Shown piece by piece: positions 13,915-18,143 of a stretch of DNA of 18,143 bases; position 1 is the first letter of the stretch, and each line of letters begins with the position of its first letter. The notes beneath the pieces were generated by a model. That model worked only from the letters and a program-made list of their open reading frames with translations, ran no database searches and was not told the DNA's origin. Origin of the DNA: Trebonia sp. (GTDB taxonomy: Bacteria; Actinomycetota; Actinomycetes; Streptosporangiales; Streptosporangiaceae); the NCBI GenBank assembly GCA_030043595.1, contig JASHXJ010000408.1, positions 1-18,143 of the forward strand, given 5' to 3'. Made by a program: the position numbers and the translations under genes.

Positions 13915-14936
13915 CAACCATGGCGACATCGGCGGCCGTCCGCCCGGTCGCCTGGCGCAAGCTCGCCTGGGTCGGCTGGCGGCAGCACCGGCTGGCGCTC
14001 GGCGGGGTCCTCGCGCTGCTCGGCGCGGTGTGCGTGTGGATGCTGATCTCGGGCCTGCAGATGCGCTCCGCGCTCGCCAGCTTCGGCCTGCAAAGCTGCA
14101 CGCCGCTGACCGCCACCAACTGCAGCACGCAAGAGGCGGTATTCGTCAGCGACTACTACTCAGGCGCGCAGACGGTCGCGGGAGTCCTGCAGATCGTGCC
14201 GGTCCTGATCGGCGTCCTCGCGGGCGCGCCGATGATCGCCAGGGAGCTGGAGACCGGCACGTTCCGGCTGTCCTGGACGCAGGGCTGCGGCCGTGTCCGC
14301 TGGCTGATCGCCAGGCTCGTCCTGGTCGCGGTCGCGGTGACGGCGGGCGCGGCGGCGGTCAGCGCGGTGTTCGCCTGGTTCTACCAGCCGATGTTCCAGC
14401 TCGGGCAGACCAGCCCGCTGGAACCGCAGGTGTTCGACCTGCGCGGCGTGGTGTTCGCTGGCTGGACGCTGGCGGCCTTCACGATCGGCGTGTTCGCCGG
14501 CGCGGTGCTGCGGCGGACGATCCCGGCCATGGTGGCCGCGATAGCGGGCTGGACCGGACTGCTCCTGCTGGCCGTCTACGTCCTGCGCGGCCATTACCAG
14601 GCGCCGCTGGTCGGCACCGGCCTGATCAACCCGGCCGGCGGGACCGGCCAGGGCGCCCCCTGGCTGATCAGCCAGTGGTGGACGGCACCTGGCGGCATCC
14701 CCGCCAGCCAGGGCGAGATCGCCGCCTTGTCGACCCAGCTGCGGCAGGCGGGCGGACTGCCCACCCCGCAGGCCGTGCAGCAGTGGTTCGCCGAGCAGGG
14801 TTACCTGAAGTACTTCACCTACCAGCCGGCGAGCCGCTTCTGGCATTTCCAGCTCATCGAAGGCGGCTGGCTGCTAGCCCTCAGCCTGCTGCTGGGCGCG
14901 GCCACCGTCTGGCTGATCAGGCGCCGCGCCGTGTGA
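13911..14936 (+). CDS. ABC-2-type transporter permease
   Basis: The product is 341 aa, with ATG 13911 overlapping the ATPase stop as ATGA. I count about six membrane segments: ~28-47, ~84-105, ~125-150, ~173-195, ~200-220 and ~316-335. The cytoplasmic ARELETGTFRLSWTQ segment after the second helix is characteristic of ABC-2 permeases and contacts the ATPase. Two larger outside loops lie at ~48-83 (with two Cys) and ~222-312. A short Arg-rich tail (LIRRRAV) ends the protein. It works with the upstream ATPase as an exporter of unknown substrate, possibly linked to the secreted protein or lipoprotein encoded upstream. Confidence 0.9.
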   Translation: MTTMATSAAVRPVAWRKLAWVGWRQHRLALGGVLALLGAVCVWMLISGLQMRSALASFGLQSCTPLTATNCSTQEAVFVSDYYSGAQTVAGVLQIVPVLIGVLAGAPMIARELETGTFRLSWTQGCGRVRWLIARLVLVAVAVTAGAAAVSAVFAWFYQPMFQLGQTSPLEPQVFDLRGVVFAGWTLAAFTIGVFAGAVLRRTIPAMVAAIAGWTGLLLLAVYVLRGHYQAPLVGTGLINPAGGTGQGAPWLISQWWTAPGGIPASQGEIAALSTQLRQAGGLPTPQAVQQWFAEQGYLKYFTYQPASRFWHFQLIEGGWLLALSLLLGAATVWLIRRRAV

Positions 14937-14957
14937 TCTCCCGGCAGGTCCGCGACG

Positions 14958-14969
14958 TACCTTAAGTCA
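14958..14969 (+). promoter_or_regulatory. Possible -10 box and leaderless start of the SRPBCC gene
   Basis: TACCTT (14958-14963) ends 6 nt before ATG 14969, and no ribosome-binding site is visible. This fits a leaderless transcript starting at the ATG. No good -35 was found. Confidence 0.35.
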
Positions 14970-15415
14970 TGATCGAGTTCGAGACCACCGTCCGTATCGG
15001 CCGGGCCCCCGCCCAGGTGTTCACTGTGCTGGCTGACTTCGAGACGTACCTGGCCCGCTGGGCGAACGGGCCAGTCGCGGCGGTCCGGACGGCAGGCGAC
15101 GGCGGAGCCGGCACCCACTACACGATCACGGCCCGCGCCGGGCTGGTGCCGGTGCGGTCACCGTACGAGGTGACCGGCTACGACCCGCCCCGCCGCCTGG
15201 CCGGCAACGGCGTCGCCGGGCCGGTGCGCTTCCAGGAGGAGTACCGCCTCGTCGCGGACGGAACGGCAACAACCCTGACCCAGTCGATCAGGGCTACCCC
15301 CCGCGGCCCGTTCCGGCTAGCCCCTGGCCTGCTGCGCCGCCAGCTTGTGCGGCTCATCGCTGCCGACCTCGACCGGCTCAAGCGCCTGGTGGAAACCGAG
15401 ATCCCGCAGAGCTGA
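14969..15415 (+). CDS. SRPBCC-fold (polyketide cyclase/START-like) protein
   Basis: The product is 148 aa. It opens MIEFETTVRIGRAPAQVFTVLADFETYLARW, the standard start of SRPBCC/polyketide-cyclase-like proteins (first beta strand, then the A/V-FxVLxDFExYxxW helix region). It closes with a long C-terminal helix (RRQLVRLIAADLDRLKRLVETE). The central strands give GTHYTITARAG, SPYEVTGYDPPRRL, RFQEEYRLV and TTLTQSIRATPRG. The fold makes a hydrophobic cavity for lipids or aromatic ligands. No catalytic role can be read from the sequence, and most such orphan genes are uncharacterised. It lies 32 bp after the ABC permease but appears to have its own promoter. Confidence 0.88.
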   Translation: MIEFETTVRIGRAPAQVFTVLADFETYLARWANGPVAAVRTAGDGGAGTHYTITARAGLVPVRSPYEVTGYDPPRRLAGNGVAGPVRFQEEYRLVADGTATTLTQSIRATPRGPFRLAPGLLRRQLVRLIAADLDRLKRLVETEIPQS

Positions 15416-15432
15416 CGTCGCTGAGCGCCAAG

Positions 15433-15461
15433 TTGCACTGTCTCGCGCGGCGCGGCAGGCT
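15433..15461 (+). promoter_or_regulatory. Possible promoter of the methyltransferase gene
   Basis: TTGCAC (15433-15438), 17 bp, then CAGGCT (15456-15461) resembles a vegetative -35/-10 pair with correct spacing, 45 bp before the GTG at 15506. Confidence 0.4.
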
Positions 15462-15505
15462 AGCCAGGGACGGCATTTCGGGCGGACAGCGGAAGGCAGG
15501 CCAGG

Positions 15506-16318
15506 GTGACGAGTGGGCAGGATCCGGCGGCCGAGGGCGTCTCGCTCGACACGAGCAGGCCGCATATTGCCCGGGTCTACGACTACTGGCTGGGCGGCAA
15601 GGACAACTTCGCGGCCGACCGGGCGGCCGCCGAGCAGGTGATCGCCACGTTCCCGGACGTGCTGGTCAGCGTCCGCGCGCAGCGGGCCTTCCTCGGCCGG
15701 GCGGTGCACTACCTGGTCACCGAGGCGGGCATCCGGCAGTTCCTGGACATCGGCACCGGGCTGCCGTCGGGCAACAACACCCACGAGGTCGCACAGCGGG
15801 CGGCACCGGAGTCGCGGATCGTGTACGTCGACAACGATCCGATCGTCCTCCTGCACGCCCGTACGCTGCTCGCCAGCAGCCAGCAGGGAGCGACCTCCTA
15901 CATCGACGCTGACCTGCGCGACACCGGCAACATCCTCCAGCACGCGGCCGAAGTCCTCGATTTCAGCAAGCCGGTCGCGATCATGCTGCTGGGTGTCCTG
16001 CACTGCGTTCCCGACGCGGACGACCCGGCCGCGCTCGTGACCCGGTTGCTTGCCGCCGTGCCTGCCGGCAGTTACCTGGTTATCGCGCACCCTGCGAGCG
16101 ACGTCACCGAAGACATCAACAAGTCCATGCGGAACTACAACCAGCAGGGGGCCGCTCCTGTCACGGCCCGCACCCACGCCCAGGTCAGCCGGTTCTTCGA
16201 CGGCCTCGAGCTCGAGGAGCCCGGCGTGGTGCAACTCCACCGCTGGCGGGCCGTCACCGGTGAGCCGCCCATCAGCCGCGAGCTGGCCAACTACGGCGGG
16301 GTCGGCCGCAAGCCCTGA
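15506..16318 (+). CDS. SAM-dependent methyltransferase, DUF574/Methyltransf_19 family
   Basis: The product is 270 aa, GTG 15506 with GGAAGG about 9 nt upstream. It opens with the family hallmark DTSRPHIARVYDYWLGGKDNFAADR. The SAM-binding motif I is FLDIGTGLPSGNNTHEVAQ (Asp81-Ile-Gly-Thr-Gly). RIVYVDNDPIVLLHARTLLAS provides the acidic residues that contact the SAM ribose. AIMLLGVLHCVPDADDP is the post-II region, and YLVIAHPASD follows. The family is large and multi-copy in Streptomyces and Streptosporangiales, and its substrates are mostly unknown. Its 3' end overlaps the convergent SnoaL-like gene by 28 bp. Confidence 0.95.
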   Translation: MTSGQDPAAEGVSLDTSRPHIARVYDYWLGGKDNFAADRAAAEQVIATFPDVLVSVRAQRAFLGRAVHYLVTEAGIRQFLDIGTGLPSGNNTHEVAQRAAPESRIVYVDNDPIVLLHARTLLASSQQGATSYIDADLRDTGNILQHAAEVLDFSKPVAIMLLGVLHCVPDADDPAALVTRLLAAVPAGSYLVIAHPASDVTEDINKSMRNYNQQGAAPVTARTHAQVSRFFDGLELEEPGVVQLHRWRAVTGEPPISRELANYGGVGRKP

Positions 16319-16716
16319 CCCGGGTCCGCGACGGTGCGCCTGCTGATCAGCCATGCCCCGCCGGTTCGGCGCAGGGTCTGCGTGATGAGGGCCGCGGTCC
16401 GTATGGTGACCGGCGGAGCCGGGTTCACGATCAGCAGTACTGAATGCACGGTCGCCCGCGTGTCGCTGTCGCCAGCCGGGGGGTCGATGACCGGGTTGAG
16501 TGTCAGGTGCAGGGTCGCGGGTCCCTCCGCGGCCCAGATCGGCCCGACAGAGGCGCGCAGCGTGTCGCGGCCGGCGTGCCGCCCCTGCGCGCCGTCCAGC
16601 ACCGCGTCCTCGGTGAACAGCGCCACGTAGCCGTCGGCATCGCGGCGGCTGGCAGCCAGGTCGGCGCGGCTGACGACGTCGAGGATCTGCATCCTGTCGT
16701 CGGGGGAGAGGGTCAC
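16291..16716 (-). CDS. SnoaL/NTF2-like protein
   Basis: The product is 141 aa. The start is GTG at 16716, overlapping the acetamidase stop as GTGA on the minus strand, so the pair is translationally coupled. A longer open frame upstream would run inside the acetamidase gene. The fold pattern is that of SnoaL-like/NTF2 proteins: helix MQILDVVSRADLAASRRDADGYVALFTEDAVLDG, then GRDTLRASVGPIWAA, then alternating strands (ATLHLTLNPVIDP, ATVHSVLLIVN, AALITQTLRRTGGAWLISRRTV). This fold serves as isomerase, cyclase, dehydratase or pure binding protein; no activity can be assigned. The context with a formamidase-like enzyme suggests small-molecule metabolism. Confidence 0.87.
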   Translation of the reverse strand: MTLSPDDRMQILDVVSRADLAASRRDADGYVALFTEDAVLDGAQGRHAGRDTLRASVGPIWAAEGPATLHLTLNPVIDPPAGDSDTRATVHSVLLIVNPAPPVTIRTAALITQTLRRTGGAWLISRRTVADPGQGLRPTPP

Positions 16717-17714
16717 CGGGCCGCCTCGCCGCGCAGCCATGCAGAGATCCGGGTGCGGGCGGCATCCGGGAACACGTCCTTGGGGATGACCGCGTGGACC
16801 GCCTTGGGCGGTGTGGAACTGTAGGCGGACCCGGTCTGGTTGGCGTACTGCGTGACGCGGAAGCTGACCGCCATGCTGGAAAGGGCGTAGGCTTCCGCCT
16901 CGCTGACCTCCCCGGTGGACGCGAGCCAGTGGATGACTTCGCGGAGGCACCCGACGATGGCGTCGTCGAGGGCGGCGGCGAATCCGATGACGATCCAGGA
17001 CGAGTCCGTCTCGGCGAGCGGGCCGCGTAGCGGCACCTTTGTGCGCAGGTCGTAGCGGATGTCCAGGTCCTCGGCCGCGGTCTCTATCGCGGTCTGGTCG
17101 ACGACCCCGTCGCCCTGCAGGGCGTGCACGTCGCCGATCCAGATCCTGCCGCCGGGCTTGGCGACGGGCAGGAACAGGTGACTGCCGGCCGTCAGGTCCT
17201 TCAGTACCAGGTTGCCGCCGGTGGGGCCGGCCAGGATCGCGCTGACGGTGTCCTCGCCTTCCGGTTCGGCCGCGATGACGCCGAGGAACGGCGCCATCGG
17301 CAGCCTGATCCCGTGCGTGTACTCAGCGGTGGTCCGGGCGTCATCGAAGCGGAAGTAGTGCACGTAGGGCTCGGCGAAGTCGTGCGGCAGCGCACCGACG
17401 CCGAGCGGGAACGAGTTCCAGCCCCAGCCGATCGTGCGCAGCCGGGTAATAGAGCACTCGATCACGTCACCGGGCTCAGCCCCGGACACCTCGACCGGCC
17501 CGAGCATCGAGTACGGGCCGCGCGGGTACCGGTGCCGGAGCGGTTCCCGGTCGGCGAAGCTCATCCCGAAGACGGCCTCGTTCCCCCAGTGCGTCCACGT
17601 ATTCGGGTAGCTGACGGTATCGCCCGGCATGATCGTCGCCACCGGCTTCGCGGCCGGGTCGAGATAGCCCGACCGCACTGTGTCCTGCGTCGACTCAACG
17701 GTGAATGTGCTCAT
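16713..17714 (-). CDS. Acetamidase/formamidase family protein
   Basis: The product is 333 aa, ATG at 17714. It belongs to the FmdA/AmdA family, which hydrolyses formamide or short amides to the acid and ammonia. The visible family blocks are PVATIMPGDTVSYPNTWTHWGN, the GPVEVSGAEPGDVIECSI block, GGNLVLKDLTAGSHLFLPVAKPGG, IWIGDVHALQGDG (194-203, Asp195 and His197), which is the strongest family signature, and GCLREVIHWLASTGEVSEAEAYALSSM. The length is near the family norm. No convincing ribosome-binding site precedes the ATG (only GGGGC). A real formamidase is plausible, but the true amide is unknown. It is followed by the coupled SnoaL-like gene. Confidence 0.92.
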   Translation of the reverse strand: MSTFTVESTQDTVRSGYLDPAAKPVATIMPGDTVSYPNTWTHWGNEAVFGMSFADREPLRHRYPRGPYSMLGPVEVSGAEPGDVIECSITRLRTIGWGWNSFPLGVGALPHDFAEPYVHYFRFDDARTTAEYTHGIRLPMAPFLGVIAAEPEGEDTVSAILAGPTGGNLVLKDLTAGSHLFLPVAKPGGRIWIGDVHALQGDGVVDQTAIETAAEDLDIRYDLRTKVPLRGPLAETDSSWIVIGFAAALDDAIVGCLREVIHWLASTGEVSEAEAYALSSMAVSFRVTQYANQTGSAYSSTPPKAVHAVIPKDVFPDAARTRISAWLRGEAAR

Positions 17715-18045
17715 GCCCCAAGCCTGCCCGCCGCCACCGTCGATGTCACTGATCGTGGCAGTGGCGACGTGATCTTCCTCGGCGCCGAGCGATGCCCTCG
17801 ACCGCGCGTCACACGAAGTGGAACGCGCTCATCGCCGATAGCCAGCCATGCGGCGCTGTAAGCAGAACTGAAATCCAGCACCCGAATCGACGCGCATCAG
17901 CGGTTGTGGATTTGCGGAGCGGTTGTCTGTATTGATCACGTAACCTAACCGGTCGCCGATCGTATCCTGTAATACTTCTCGTTTTGCCGAGCGTCCCCTA
18001 TCGTGCCATGTACGACGGCCGGGGACATCGACACGAGGAGACGCC
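17715..18045. other. Intergenic region between divergent genes
   Basis: 331 bp without a convincing gene. It should carry the promoters of the acetamidase (-) and of the gene starting at 18046 (+). The 9-mer AGCGGTTGT is repeated at 17899-17907 and 17918-17926 (19-bp period), close to an AT-richer stretch (17925-17990) that probably contains the + strand promoter. No -35/-10 pair was assigned with confidence. Confidence 0.5.
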
Positions 18046-18143
18046 GTGGGTGAGGTGGATTGGGAGCGTGCGCGCTTGTTCCCTGTGTCGGGGATCGGCG
18101 GCGCTGATGAGCAAGAACGCAGGGCTTCTTCTGCACTCCTCGC
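18046..18143 (+). CDS. N-terminus of an unidentified protein (3' end outside window)
   Basis: GTG 18046 is preceded by GAGGAG (18035-18040) 5 nt upstream, and the frame stays open to the window edge (32 codons). The visible start is MGEVDWERARLFPVSGIGGA followed by DEQERRASSALLA. The RLxPVSGIxGADEQERRAxSALLA pattern resembles the opening of a family of large actinobacterial proteins that I recall from near restriction or defence-type genes. This is a weak memory and not enough to name a function. No signal peptide is present. Confidence 0.7.
   Translation, partial: MGEVDWERARLFPVSGIGGADEQERRASSALL

Noticed and set aside
15317..16765. Minus-strand frame of 482 codons opposite the methyltransferase
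   Set aside because: Arg/Ala/Pro-rich shadow. The + strand has the unmistakable DUF574 motifs, and the real minus-strand gene there uses another frame (16291-16716).

Overview
The window is from a high-GC actinobacterium. GTG starts, ATGA/GTGA gene overlaps, likely leaderless starts, long spurious antisense frames and several actinobacterial families (DUF574-type methyltransferase, STAND-ATPase/LuxR regulators) all point that way. Streptosporangiales or a Streptomyces relative would fit, but I cannot name a species. I see no rRNA, tRNA, CRISPR array, transposase or integrase.

Left block (1-3727, + strand): a tightly overlapping five-gene redox/signalling operon. It holds the C-terminal part of a thioredoxin-reductase-like flavoprotein (cut by the window edge), a soluble cyclic-nucleotide-binding-domain histidine kinase, a UBP-type zinc-finger protein, a sulfite-oxidase-like molybdopterin enzyme, and a ferredoxin-reductase-like flavoprotein that is the obvious electron partner of the molybdoenzyme.

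Regulator block (3728-9481): a tandemly duplicated module. Each copy has a GC hairpin acting as a likely two-way terminator, a small minus-strand gene, a divergent control region, and a large STAND-ATPase/LuxR regulator of about 800 aa on the + strand. The two regulators are close paralogues. Their promoters share a 10-bp palindrome next to the -10 box and a 28-bp upstream block. The two small genes are unrelated: one encodes a 67-aa secreted peptide, the other a 59-aa basic protein. The 59-aa gene is easy to miss because of its size.

Middle block (9482-14936): a 543-bp non-coding stretch holds a hairpin and the decayed remains of a paralogue of the next gene. After it come four + strand genes in likely operon order: a secreted or membrane-anchored protein of unknown function with a Ser/Thr/Pro/Ala-rich stalk, a sugar-binding-type lipoprotein, an ABC ATPase, and an ABC-2-type permease.

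Right block (14937-18143): an SRPBCC-fold protein and a DUF574-type methyltransferase on the + strand converge on a minus-strand pair, an acetamidase/formamidase followed by a SnoaL-like protein. After about 330 bp without a gene, a new + strand gene begins at 18046 and runs off the window.

The parts most worth following up are the duplicated regulator modules with exchanged small genes, the histidine kinase/reductase/zinc-finger/molybdoenzyme operon, and the secreted protein-lipoprotein-exporter operon with a pseudogene of its first member just upstream.
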